Of a stretch of 64,000 nucleotides of DNA, positions 44,759 through 56,020 are shown in pieces (positions within the stretch are counted from its first letter, which is position 1; each line of letters starts with the position of its first letter). The stretch is taken from assembly GCA_029844215.1 (NCBI GenBank), contig CM056724.1, positions 85,331,093-85,395,092 of the forward strand, written 5' to 3'. The position numbers and the translations under genes are program-made. This DNA comes from Przewalskia tangutica (taxonomy: Eukaryota; Streptophyta; Magnoliopsida; Solanales; Solanaceae). The notes beneath the pieces are model-generated. The model was not told the origin of the DNA, searched no databases, and saw nothing but the letters and a program-made list of their open reading frames with translations.

Positions 44759-47663
44759 CCCTCCTTGGAAGACTAATTCATTCACAATTTGCCTAAGTCT
44801 TGAAAGCTTCTTCCTTCCCTTAGTGTGGTGTCTTGCCGAGAGCCCTCCTCCCCTCGTCGAGAGTCCCCTAGTGGCAGCCGAGGGTAGACACCCCCTCCTG
44901 AGGTGCTAGCCGTGGGTACCCCTCAGCCTAGTTGCTTTCAGATAATACCCCTCAGGTATAGAAATACTCCAAGTATTGTTATAATGCCCAAATTACCTTA
45001 GCCTTATACCTTGTTGTATTCTAAGGTTATACCTTTACGAAAAGCCCGAAATACTATTATACTTCCGTCACCACAAAACCGAAACCCTAGGAAAATCTCC
45101 ATAGTCAGTTGGAGTATTGTGTGAAGTTGGTTAGAACTTCTAAGGGTGGTTTAGAGCGGTTGGAGCGCTCGAGTCGAGCTAAACGATTGCCCAGATCGAC
45201 TTTATACTTGGATAATTATGGGCTTATCGAGGTAATTATCTTGTCCCCTATTGTAATTGGATATTACATGTTGTAGGAGTATATAGTTGAAGTATACTAT
45301 ATATAATCAATCAGTAATTACATGGGATCAGACATGAGACTTGTGTAGTAGTACCGTGAGTAGAATTGTACAGTTAGTGGTTAGATGTATAACCCCCGGT
45401 TGGCTTGGTAGCGGCCTCGATAGAGAGGAGATTTACGCTGCCATGTGGGAAGGTCGAATTTTCTGTAGAAGTTCTACGATGAGATCTAGATGTTAATAAA
45501 GCACTTGTGGCCTTATAGGTGGAAGTACTACGTGTGGCGCGCTCTACTTGGCTTAAGGAGTAGCCGACTTTGAGGTACTCGAGCATTTTGCTATTAGTCG
45601 ATAATCGTCGCGAGGTATGTGAACCTCTTCCTATCTCTCTAGCATGATATGTGTAAACTATGTAGTACGCAGACGATACGTGTGCTAAATGTGTTTGAGT
45701 GGTTTAAAACATAAAGTGTTATAACGCTTTACGGGAAGTTGGTTATATGACTTTATGTTAGTAAGAAAATACATGTGGTTTTTAAAAGGTAATCGATTTG
45801 AACTATAAGCGGCTTGTTATATGGTAAGACAGAACTTGAAGTATTTTCAAAAGATTTTTGAATCATTTTGAAAGGAGAAGTAATACTTGGTGTTTGAAAA
45901 CTTAAGAGTTATACTAGCTTTATGGGAAGTTAGGTATAACGGCTTAAGAATGCTTTCTTGATTTGGAAATCGTAATGTGTATCGACAAACCACCGCGGCG
46001 TTAATAAAAGGAAATGTTTTGAATAATTAAGCATTATGAAAACCAAGAGAAACTTCCATCTGCATAAGCTAAGATGAGACAAAATGATATTTCCTAGATC
46101 ATGGTCATTGTAATAAGATTGTTATAAACAAGAATATCCTACTCACACATAAGGCTTATGTTTCGATTGTTTAAAAGAGAATTATATTCTTAAATGAATA
46201 AGACTATGAACTACGGAACCTTTCTAAAATAAGAAACGTGAACATTTGAAATTAGGCAAACTTGGACGTTTGGAAAATAATGTTGTTACTTGATTTTACA
46301 AAGGTAAGAGTTTTAGTTGTCTTAAAAGGACGAATACTCTATTTTATACTACGTATTGTGTGACTTATGTGAAAGAAACAGATCTTTTTAAGATTTTAAT
46401 GTGTGAAGTACTTTGGGGATAGATACCCGAACTTGTTAGTAGAAAGTACCTTGTGTGAATAACTTGATTGTATTGGTTTGTGATAGCCTTGTAATACTTT
46501 CTTGTTGCCTTGATAAGTAAACGTGTTAGGATGCTACGTGTGTTAGTATCTTGTGATGTTTGTGTAAGGGGGTTTCCCTTGATTTTGCTTATTAACTATC
46601 AGTCGTTATGATAGTATTGTGGCATTCATCTCTTGAGATGATTCCGGGGGTTAAGCTGCCTCCACGCGGGTAGACTCAGCGATGCAGGACCATGATTCGA
46701 GAATACCTACGCGGTCCCGGGGCCTATGCGGAGCTACGAGAGTTCCGTGTTAGTGACGTCCTCTATGGGCATGCGGTCCTCGCGGGCATGCGCGATCGAA
46801 GTCGGGGCGATGCCGGGAGTAGCTACCGATGCGGGAATACCTCATGCGGGCGATGAGATTGGCCTACGCGAGTCGCGGAAGTTCCAGGACTAGACGCGCA
46901 CATTAGATATCGCGGGCAAGTGGCGGCTTTGATCATGTGGCGGTGCAGACAGATCTTATGATACGATTTATGACCTTGTTGGTGCGCTGGTGTTAGTAGT
47001 CGCCAGGCCTTCGCATTTACCCCGCACGCTTTATTAGGACACGTGGGACACGTGTTCATATGTATTCCTTGGTGCTTGTATATCATAAAGCTGCCAGCGG
47101 TGAGGAAGGTATTCCACGCAGCACGATTGATGTTGGCGTGAGACCCATTGTTAAATTGAGTGATGACTTGAGGTGTGAGTCACGACTTGACATGGCTATT
47201 TATGGTGAATCGTAGTTTGGTTATCATACATGTCTCGCTTTGTATAGACTACTATGATTTCATTTACTGATTTATCTTTAGTTTCACATACTCTGCACTG
47301 TTATCGACCTCCTTGGGCTGCGTTCACGCCGCAGTTGAGGTACATCGCCGTTGATCCTAGCTCTCAGTCACAGCGTTTGGGAAGCTCCGCTTTCTCCGAG
47401 GCTTATCGGTGGTATAGTCCTCGTAGTAAGTGTTTACATTCGGGGTTTGGCGGGCCACGTCCCGCCATTGTGGTCGTATCATTCTTAAGGTCCGTAGTAA
47501 TGTTGTGCGGGGTTGGTAAAAGGATTAACGCTTCATTTGTAAAAGAGTTGATGGTTATATATATGCCGAAAGGCAAGTTTTCATAGATTATTGTTTTATA
47601 TATTTCTGTTATCTCATGTTGTGGTTTTATGTTCCGCTGATTACTCTGATGTTGTGTCACTAG

Positions 47664-47711
47664 GGTGCCCGGGGTAAGGCACCAGTCACGGGCCCGGGTT
47701 CGGGTCGTGAC
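47664..47711 (+). other. Terminal double hairpin, E7 3' LTR
   Basis: GGTGCC/GGCACC and GTCACG/CGTGAC stems end the LTR, with loops CGGGGTAA and a GGCCCGGGTTCGGGT-type loop. Confidence 0.6.
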
Positions 47712-47712
47712 A

Positions 47713-47717
47713 CCCTT
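47713..47717 (+). repeat. Target-site duplication of E7, right copy
   Basis: CCCTT, matching 38278-38282. Confidence 0.95.
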
Positions 47718-48343
47718 AGAACCATACCAACAACTTTCCTTCAAACTTCCTATCCAAAACCTAGAAAGCAACTAGGTTTTCACTTTGCGACTAACCCGAA
47801 AACTATCTTTTTCCGAGATTTTCCTATTGAGATACACTTACACTACACTTAGGAACCTTGGTTTAAAGTGGGAAGATTATTGGACAACAAACAAATTTTT
47901 TTCCTCCTTTCATTTTCATGAACCCGTGAGCTTCACTAAGAGTTCCTCAAATCTCTTGAAAATTTGGCTAAGTATAGAAGTTGTCTTGCTACTAGTAGTA
48001 ATATATAGCACATTGGAGGGTCAAGATGTGAACAATTGGGTGGCTTGGATGAGCTTCACTTAAATATCAAGAGTTGTGGTCCCCTTGACCAAGTCAATTT
48101 TCTCAAGCTCACACTTGCAAGACTTAATCATCCTACCAAAGGTCAAATGACCCTTTTGTCCATGGTATTTTTCGTCCAAGCTTTCTAAAGGGGGGGTGAC
48201 ACATGTCGCCCTCCCATTCTTCATAATAATACGTTTTCCGACAATTTCATAATTCCGATAAATTTTTACAAGTCTCAAATCTTAACACTTGTGAGTTCTT
48301 ACGTACGTTCTTAAAATATGTCCTGTAAATACGGGGTGTAACA
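47718..48343 (-). mobile_element. E1 right (5') LTR, second segment
   Basis: It matches 32599-33224 of the left LTR almost exactly and ends TACGGGGTGTAACA at 48343. Confidence 0.92.
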
Positions 48344-48348
48344 GGTTC
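48344..48348 (+). repeat. Target-site duplication of E1, right copy
   Basis: GGTTC, matching 9782-9786. Confidence 0.92.
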
Positions 48349-49422
48349 TTCATAAGCTTCTAAGGGTTGCTTGGAGTGGATTGGAACGTCGAAAGGAGGA
48401 GCTAAAGTTGCTAAGGATCGACTTGTAGTCTTGGATCATATTTGGGCTAAATGAGGTATAATCTTCGTCTTACTTTTGTAATTGAAGATTCCATGTTATT
48501 ATAAGTTAGAAATGATCATGTGATATGTGTTATGAAGATTGATAAGTGTTATGGAAATTTAGTAGCTCAAATCCGAAAATGACATGTTGAGTCATTTGAA
48601 ATTGAATTACATTTTGGTCGTTAATTAGAATCGTCGCATATTATCTAGTTGAAGATTATAGTTGTTATAATAAATTGCGGCCTTATAACATGTTATACTA
48701 AACAACTTGGATTGAAAAGAAATTGGAAGAAGAATTGGTATTGTTGCCCTAATTGCCGAATTGACATTGTAGTTTAGACTAGTTTGTTATATATTGTGGG
48801 GCGGAATTTTACATGTCTTGATTAAGCGTGTAATCCCCTATTGTTAACTACTTTGTTGGGCCTTAAATGTGGCGTGTTTGGTTATTGAATTCGGCCTTGA
48901 AAAAGGTGGCAAAGTATGTAGAAACAAAGGAAGTGATGTCCGATTTTCCGTAGAATTTAGTGACTTTTCACTTGGAATATTGTACGTTTGAAGTAAGAAG
49001 TTAATAGACGTACTATGGTCATTATAGGTTGACATACTACGTACGGCGAATTGGACTTAGCAAGTGGATTAAACCGAAGAGGTATGTGGAACTTTCTTAT
49101 CTCTTGAGCATGAATAAGTTGTAAATGTATAGTACGGTAGACGTACAAGTTTTTGACAATCTAGGTCCATTTGATATCCTTGGCTTATTTTAAGAATGTC
49201 CAAGTTGATTGAGTTAGGGAATTAACTCACTTGTTTACATATTAAGGATATCTTGGTTTTCAAAAGTTAAGAGACTTTAAGTATGTTGAAAGTATTGTTG
49301 ATACTTGTTTTGTTGGAAAGTTTAAGTCTCTTGGTTATAAAGAAGTATGTAAGTTGCTAATGTATAAAGCTAGTATAACGGCTTTATGGAAAGTTGGTTA
49401 TAATAGCTTTATGGAAAGTTAA
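48349..49422 (+). mobile_element. E0b: LTR, second segment
   Basis: It continues the LTR begun at 9167 and aligns with 3860-4925 of the E0 5' LTR (GAATCGTCGCATATTA, GAGGTATGTGGAACTTTC, TTATGGAAAGTTGG). E3 interrupts it at ...AAAGTTAA. The rest of E0b lies beyond E3 and is not recovered in the window. Confidence 0.8.
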
Positions 49423-50064
49423 TGTCACGATCCGACCCCGGGCCCGTGACTGGTGCCTTACCCGGGCACCCAAGTAGACATACATCAGAGTAACCAGCGG
49501 AATATAAAACAAGACATGAAACAATACTAAGTGAGAAACAGTTTATCTGAGAAAAGCTGTCTGTCGGCATATATATATAAAAACTTGAACAGTTACATCC
49601 CTTTTACAAACCCTGCCCACAACAGTACTACAGACCTCTACTAATGTTATGACAACAATGAGGGGACAGGGCCCCGCCATACCCCTGAAGGTAAGTACCT
49701 ACAACGACAGGGGACTATACCAAAGATAAGCCTCCGTAGAAACGGAGCTTCCCAAAAGCAATTGTGATCCTATGGCGGGACCAACAATCGGTGTACCTTT
49801 ACTCGCAGATGAACGCAGCCCGGCGGGGTCGATAACAGTACCAAGTATGTGAAATCAAAACATCAGAATGAAATCATAATAGTCTATATAAAATGAAGAC
49901 ATATATGATAACCAATTTACGATACACAATCACGTGCTTCATGTCAAGTCAGGGACTCACGCCCTTAAAGTCATCACTCAAATATAACCATGGGTCTCAT
50001 GCCCACAATATCAGTCATGCCCGTGGAATTCCTTCCTCACTGCCGGCAGTCCATGATATAACAG
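49423..50064 (-). mobile_element. E3: LTR end fragment, interrupted by E4
   Basis: A minus-strand LTR start (TGTCACGATCCGACCCCGGG on +) with hairpins, the GGGCCC palindrome and the GGAATTCCTTCCTCACTGCC repeat. It breaks off at CATGATATAACAG, where E4 begins. The left target copy would be GTTAA (49418-49422). It is not the missing part of E5: this sequence differs clearly from the E5 right LTR. Confidence 0.75.
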
Positions 50065-50471
50065 TGTTATACCCCGTATTTCCAGTGTATGTACATAAGG
50101 ACGTACGTAGATAAGTTTGGGCTTTAAAAGTGGCTTGGCCTATTTTACTTTGTGCACAACACCCGGTTAGAGTCGTTTTTCGACGAAACGTTTTACATAA
50201 CTTGCGAGGGGAAAATTCCGGCTATGCCATTTTTAATTTTTGCGGATTTTTCCGAGAGACGAAACATTTTGGACCAACGAGAGGGCGACACTTGGCACCC
50301 TCTCATTGATGGAGTGTGGGCGGTAAAGCTTGGACGAAATCCTTGGCTTTTTGTCAAGTAGTTGGTAGGATATTTTGTGGTAGATGGATAAGGTGCACAT
50401 GGATGAATCTTGGCCCTACACTTGCTTAGCACTTGGCATGATCTTGGCCATTGGTTGGCCTTTGCTTGACC

Positions 50472-50479
50472 TATAAATA
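50472..50479 (+). promoter_or_regulatory. LTR TATA box, E4
   Basis: TATAAATA followed by CCCCTCCCC, 407 bp into the LTR. Confidence 0.72.
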
Positions 50480-53460
50480 CCCCTCCCCTTTGAAGACTTA
50501 TTCATCCTAAAATAATTTCTAAGTCTAGAAATCCTCCCTCCCTTGTAGTGTTGTTCTCGTCCTTCCCCCCTTTAAGAGGCCCCTTGGCCGAGAGTTCCCT
50601 TCCCTCGTCGAGAATACCCCCTCCTAGTGGGGTTGGCCGAGGGGTATACACCCCCCCCTTGTGGTGTTGTCTCGTATAAATACCCCCCCTCTTGGTAGAA
50701 ATACTCTCCAAAGTATTGTTACTATACCCAAATTTCCTTAGCCGTATACCTTGTAGTATTCCAAGATTACACTTATACGAAAAGCCCAGAAATACTATTA
50801 TACTTCCCTTCAGTCACAAAAACGAAACCCTAAGGAAAATCTCCATAGTTGGTTGGAGTATTAAGAAGAAGTTGCGTAGAACTTCTAAGGGTTATTTGGA
50901 GCGGGTTGGAGCACCCGGAGTAGGAGCTAAACGTTGCTCAGAATCGACTTTATACTTGGATAATTTTGGGCTTATCGAGGTAAACACTCTTGACCTTCTA
51001 TTGTAATTGAAAATTACATGTTGTAGGAATATATAGTTGTAGTATACTATATATAATCTGAACATAGTTGTGCGGCAATGTCTTTTGACTTAATCACGAA
51101 TTTAAAGAAGAGAATTGAACTCAGATTTACATAGATCAGACACAGTAGACTTGTGAAGTTTGACGGGTAGGGCAGGGCTGCCCAAATTTCCGTAGAATCT
51201 TGTATCTAGATTTATTCTACCGAGTAGTCTAGACTTTGATAGACTTGTATAACTTTTATAGGGTGAATGTTCTGTGAGTAGCATGTGCTACTTGAAAGGT
51301 GGACAAGGCTAGTAGGGTTATAGCCGTGGAGCGCTTTGCTAATACAATGATAATCGTCGCGAGGTATGTGATTCTTCCTATCCTCTTGAGCATGATATTT
51401 TAAAGAATATATATATAGTACGCAGACGCACGTGTTAAGCGAATAATAATTACGCAATGTCTCCGACTTAAGCTGAATAATCTTGAAGTATTTCAAAGAA
51501 TACCGAATCATTTTAATGTAAGAGTAATACTTGGTTTTAAAGCTAAGAGTTATACTAGCTTTATGGGAAGTTAGGTATAACGGTTTAAGAGAGATAAAAG
51601 AATGATTTATTGATTTAAGAAGTTAAGAGACTTGATCTAAAAAGATAAGAGACTTGACTTAATTGAATTTTGTTAAAAAGTGTGAAACCTCATTCGTGAG
51701 TAATGAGTACTTGGTTTTCAAAAGGAATTATGTTTTACTGATTTCGGAAATCAGAATAAGTATCGAACAAACCACAGCAGCGCTAATAAAGGGAAATGTT
51801 TTGACTAATAAAGTATTATTAAAACCAATAGAAACTACCATCTGCATAGAAGCTAAGATGAGACAAAATGATATTACATTTCCTAGATCATGGCTGTTGT
51901 ATCAAGCTTGTTATGAACAAGAATAACCTACTCACACATAAGGTATATGTTTCTCAAATTGTTTTAAGGGATTAAAACTATGAACTACGGAACCTTTCGA
52001 AAATGAGAAAATTGAGTAATTAAAATTAGGCAAACTTGAACGTTTGGAAAAGAATGTTGTTACTTGATTTTACAAAGAGAAGTGTTTTGATTTACTTCAA
52101 AAGATAATCAATCTATTTTCATATACTACGAGTATTGTGTGACTTTTGTGAAAGAAACAGATCTTTTAAAAGAGTAATACATGAAGTACTTTGGGGCTAA
52201 AAAAACCCGAACTTGTTAACATAATGTAGAAAGTACCTTGTGTGAATAACTTGATTGTGTTGATTTGTGATAGTCTTGTAATACTTTCTTGTTGACTTGA
52301 TAAGTAAACATGTTAGGATGCTACGTGAGTTAGTATCTTGTGATGTTTGTGTAAAGGGGTTTTCCCTTGTTGTGCTTAGGTTGTTTAACGATAAGCTGTT
52401 ATGTTAGTATTATATCACTCATGATTCCGGGGGTTAAGCTGCCCTCCGATGCGGGGTAGACTCAGGCGGTCTGGGACCATGATTCGAGAATACCTCATGC
52501 GGTCTGCATGCGCGAATCTGCGGAGTTCCGTGTTAGCGCGCCTTTGTGGTCACGCGGTCTATGTGGCTACGCGACGGCGAGTCCAGACGCCGCCGGAGTA
52601 GCTACCCTCGATGCGGGAATACCTCACGCGGCCATTGGAGTGGCCCACGCGAGCGCTTGGGAAGTTCTGTGGCTAGACGCGCACATTAGATACATCGCGC
52701 GATTGGCGGCTTTGATCATGTGACGGTGCAGACAGATCATGATACGATTTATGACCTTGTTGTACTCGTGGTTTTAGTAGTCGCTATGCCTTCGCATTTA
52801 CCCCGTGCGGTTTTATGATGACACAGGTGGGACCCGTGTTCATGTGTATTCCTTGGTGCTTTTATATCATAGATCGCCGGTGAGGAAGGTATTCCACGCA
52901 TGATTGATGTTGTGGGCGTGAGACCCATTGTTATATTTGAGTGATGACTTTGAGGGCGAGTCCCCGACTTGACATGACTACTTATTTATCATGAATCGTA
53001 GTTTGGTTATCATACATGTCTCCCGCTTTATATAGACTACTATGATTTCATTTACGATTTTCGCCACATACTTGGTACTGTTGTAGATCGACCTCCTTCG
53101 GGGGGCTACGTTCATGCCGCAGGTAAATGTACACCAGTCGTTGATCCTCGCTCTTAGGGTCACAGTTCAGCGTTTGGGAAGCTCCGTTCCTCCGGAGGCT
53201 TATCTTGGTATAGTCCCCTGTTGTTGTAGGTGCTTACATTCAGGGGTATGACGGGGCCCTGTCCCGTCGTGGTTGTCATATCATTCGTAGAGGTCTGTAG
53301 TACTATTGTGGCAGGGTTGTCATGGGATGTAACTGTTCGAATTGAAGTCTTCATATATACATGCCGAAAGGCAATTTTTCTCAGATTATTATTTCATACT
53401 TCATGTTGTTTCATGTTATTGTTTTATAATCCGCTGATTTCTCTGATGTTGTATCACTAG

Positions 53461-53508
53461 GGTGCCCGGGGTAAGGCACCAGTCACGGGCCCGGGTTCGT
53501 GTCGTGAT
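53461..53508 (+). other. Terminal double hairpin, E4 LTR
   Basis: GGTGCC pairs with GGCACC and GTCACG pairs with CGTGAT, the last pair now G-U after C-to-T change. The structure remains possible. Confidence 0.55.
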
Positions 53509-53513
53509 AAAAG

Positions 53514-53525
53514 TGATATCAGAGC
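53514..53525 (+). other. Primer-binding site, E4
   Basis: TGATATCAGAGC, one mismatch (G to A) from the initiator-Met complement. Confidence 0.88.
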
Positions 53526-53570
53526 AGTTAATCCTCGGAAAGTGTCTACAGACCGTATCTAGTAGAGTCT

Positions 53571-53606
53571 TGATTATTGGTGTGTTGTGCACCACACCAA
53601 TAATCA
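53571..53606 (+). other. Leader hairpin with GTGCAC loop, E4 (perfect stem)
   Basis: TGATTATTGGTGTG pairs perfectly with CACACCAATAATCA over 14 bp around TTGTGCAC. It starts 45 nt after the primer-binding site. The best-formed copy in the window. Confidence 0.75.
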
Positions 53607-53716
53607 GGAGGTTATAGGATATTTAGGAGTGGTTTCCATTCTTCTCATTCTGAGATCGTGCCTTAGAGTTGTGTGATAAGTTGGACCCCTCTAACGTATT
53701 TCTTTCCCTTACCGTT

Positions 53717-54530
53717 ATGCCTCCGTGTAAGGCAACCCGAGCCCAAGAGGGCAAGGCAGCCGAGGGAGCTGCGAGTAGAGTACAGAGGGTTACATGGGCA
53801 CAGGCCCAATCATCACCTGACATGGTGCTTCATTCGGGGAGTTCTGCGACATCACCAGCCCCAGCAGAGTTTAGCACGGCGGCAGCAGTTCCTACTGCGG
53901 CCATGATAAGTTGAACCTTCAGTTCCACGACCAGGAACAGAGAATAGAGATTGCAATGAGGCGACCCTGTTACTAGCTATGGATTTGGCTACCAGAGAGT
54001 ATACCGATATACCGCGAGTCTTGATGAATATCTAAGAGAGGGTCGTGCAGAGGAAATTCTTCAGTTAGGCTTGAGCATGGCCTGTGTACGGGCTTATGCG
54101 CAGCAGGCCAAGAAACGTAGAGATCGACGGGTTAACTAAGGACAGTAGAAGAGGGCCAGAACAGCAAGGTCCTTTGGTAACTTTCGAGGCGAATCACCTC
54201 AGCAGCAGATTAGATTATGCACATCCACCAGTGCAGAGAGGTCCTCCACAGGGTTCAGGACGTTCGGGGTATGCAGGAGTTGGTCAGAGCTCCAGAGCTT
54301 CCGGTTCACAGCTACACGTAGGTTCCAGCCAGCCGGATTCAGTTTTCCCTCAGTATTCACAGTGTGACGGACGTCATCCCAGGGAATGTCGTCTTTTTGT
54401 TGGTACTCATGTTACCGGCGGCCGTCAGGGCCATGTGACAAAAGGATGTCCTAATAGGAGGACTCAACCTTCAGGATCGGTGGGTAGTTCGTCATCTTCC
54501 CTAGCTATGCGCCCTACGGGGTAGGTTTGA
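53717..54530 (+). pseudogene. gag lacking its core domain, E4
   Basis: The start at 53717 reads MPPCKATRAQEGKAAEGAASR and the frame stays open to 53914 (PTAAMIS). The ATREYTDIPRVL segment follows directly, so the capsid core is deleted as in E2. A further frame (54084-54524) gives RSGYAGVGQ and QYSQCDGRHPRECRL...THVTGGRQGHVTKGC. The first Cys of knuckle 1 and both leading Cys of knuckle 2 are replaced, so zinc binding is lost. Confidence 0.82.
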
Positions 54531-55500
54531 TTAGAACGCCTAAGGGGAGTGAAGCAGTAGATACAGGTATATCCTTAAACCTCTAGAGATTAGCATGTAT
54601 GATGAGATGAGTATATCTTAAGTGTTATGTTCAGGTAACATAAGTATATTGTGATTAGAAATCATGGTTAGTTAACCAGGAAAGAGTCGGGGATAAGGGA
54701 ATGTGTGAGCCTTAGAATGTTATACGTGGAGACCTTAGAGGTAAGGCCATCTCGAGTAAAAGAGGTATTTTATGTTTGACCCTTATCGGAGTGCATAGTG
54801 CACGTGAGATATATTTGTGTGATAAGTCCCTGAGTAGTAGGAAAGAGGGTAGTTGAGCTAAGAAGACCGCTAGGTTTTCGTAACGTGGATTAGTAAGATT
54901 GTTTCGGATCGGGGAGCTAGTGTTTTGAGCGTTGTCGGGTCGTGTTGAGGCCATGTTGCGGGTCAACCCGCGGCCTGTATGGTGGGTCGGTTGTGGTGGT
55001 CCCGCTTTGTGTTAGGGTCACGAGGGTGTTAGGCCCAAGTTTAGTTAACCATCGTACGAGTTCGTGGATGCGTTCAACCAGTATTCGCCAATGAGGTCAG
55101 CCCGTATTGTCTTTTAGTCAAGATCATTTACTCGGCAAGGGTTATGCGAGATGTTATATCGGGAAGGTTGTATGGCTGCGAGGTGCCCGCCTTCACCTTA
55201 TGTCGGCGATGGAGCCAGTGTTACACTATTTTCGCTTCGGAAGTTTTACCAGGCAGGGTTGAGGAACTCAGGTGAGTCTCAGTATCGCATTCGCCCTCGG
55301 GCCAATGTGTGGATTTCAGGGGTAGCTGTAAGGATTGTTGTCTCCTGTTGAGGGAGTGTTTTTTTGATAACCACCACTTCAGTATTCAAATGTCGCTTTA
55401 TGACGCCTTGAAGGGGCGGAAATGTAAGTTGCCGTCCGATTGGTTCGATGTTGGCAAAGTTCAGATAGTTGGTTCATACTTATTCATTAGGATGTGGATA
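54531..55500 (+). pseudogene. Spacer, E4
   Basis: About 0.97 kb without a coherent frame, homologous to the E2, E5 and E7 spacers and in part to E0 7081-7290. It contains GTGCATAGTGCAC (a palindromic core), GGTTAGTTAACCA and the unidentified GTTAGGCCCAAGTTTAGTTAACC block. No domain was recognised. Confidence 0.55.
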
Positions 55501-56020
55501 GGGTGAAGCTTATCCGTAAGAGGTTATCGATACTCGAATCAACAGAAGTCGTGCGGATGATCGGCGACGACGCTTGGAGTTCAGGTTGACGGTGGGTCTT
55601 CTCGAAGGTACCACCCCGGAGGGGTGTAGCGAGTTTTGGAAAATCAGAGGAAACTTAGCCCGAGTTACCTTGCGCCTTTCAGATCATGTGAGGAAATAGG
55701 CCAGGTTGCCTATATGTTAGCTTTTGCCGTCCAACTTAGGAGGCGATGTCCGATCTTTTCGTGTTGCTATATTCGGAAAGTATCGAGATCCATCCAGAGT
55801 GTTCCAAGAAATGATGACCAAGTTGGAGATAGTAACGGTAGATTTGGAACCGAATCGCGATGAGATATGGTAAGAAAGAGTTCGAGTGTACGAGAAGGGT
55901 ACGACGCGTAAGGGAAGAAGCGAACATGTATTGCGAGCATAGAGGTGATCAGTTCTTTTGTAAGGAGAAGGTGCGAAAGAAGTATATTTTATACCTCGGG
56001 TAAGGGCTTTTGTGATGTCA
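55501..56020 (+). pseudogene. Integrase C-terminal remnant, E4
   Basis: GTGAAGCTTATCCGTAAG, CTCGAAGGTACCACCCCGG, AAACTTAGCCCGAGTTACC and GGCCAGGTTGCCTATATG match the E2 remnant and, more distantly, the E6 tail (VKLI, FLKV, KLSPRY, VAY). Stops and frame changes abound. It ends at the junction with E5. Confidence 0.7.

Larger units (their letters stand above)
38283..47712 (+). mobile_element. E7: complete non-autonomous LTR retrotransposon
   Basis: A 9.43-kb + strand element with LTRs of 3652 and 3625 bp and CCCTT duplications. Its interior is only 2153 bp: primer site, leader hairpin, gag start, spacer, integrase-tail remnant and polypurine tract. Compared with E4 it also lost the zinc-knuckle region. 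No enzyme is encoded. Much of it shows short losses at CAG/CTG sites compared with E4, including in both LTRs. Confidence 0.94.
44088..47712 (+). mobile_element. E7 3' LTR
   Basis: TGTTATACCCCGTAGTTCC to GGGTTCGGGTCGTGACA, 3625 bp, paired with 38283-41934. The last 80 bp are the least damaged (ACCAGTCACGGGCCCGGG is intact), while the 5' LTR end has lost several bases there. Confidence 0.94.
9787..48343 (-). mobile_element. E1: gag-only LTR retrotransposon, carrying nested E2, E6 and E7
   Basis: A minus-strand element bounded by TG...CA termini and GGTTC duplications. After removing the nested elements its left (3') LTR is about 3.85 kb and its right (5') LTR about 3.90 kb, flanking only 1.78 kb of interior. 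That interior has a tRNA site, a leader hairpin, gag remnants and a polypurine tract, but no pol. The layout fits the gag-only class of terminal-repeat elements (TR-GAG). E1 would need reverse transcriptase and integrase supplied in trans. Confidence 0.9.
50065..53509 (+). mobile_element. E4 5' LTR
   Basis: A 3445-bp LTR starting TGTTATACCCCGTATTTCC and ending GTGTCGTGATA. The terminal CA has become TA and GGGTCG has become GTGTCG, point changes typical of ageing. It contains CTGATTTCGGAAATCAG at 51738-51754, a 17-bp inverted repeat. Confidence 0.92.
50065..56020 (+). mobile_element. E4: non-autonomous LTR retrotransposon, 3' end lost
   Basis: A + strand element with a full 5' LTR, leader, core-deleted gag, spacer and integrase-tail remnant. 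It stops at about 56018-56020, where sequence switches to the middle of a minus-strand LTR. Its polypurine tract and 3' LTR are gone. The interior design equals that of E2 and E7, and of the three it has the cleanest leader and spacer sequence. Confidence 0.88.

Noticed and set aside
38283..47712. Tandem duplication of a 3.6-kb segment
   Set aside because: The two copies are the LTRs of one element, shown by TG/CA ends, primer site, polypurine tract and CCCTT duplications.
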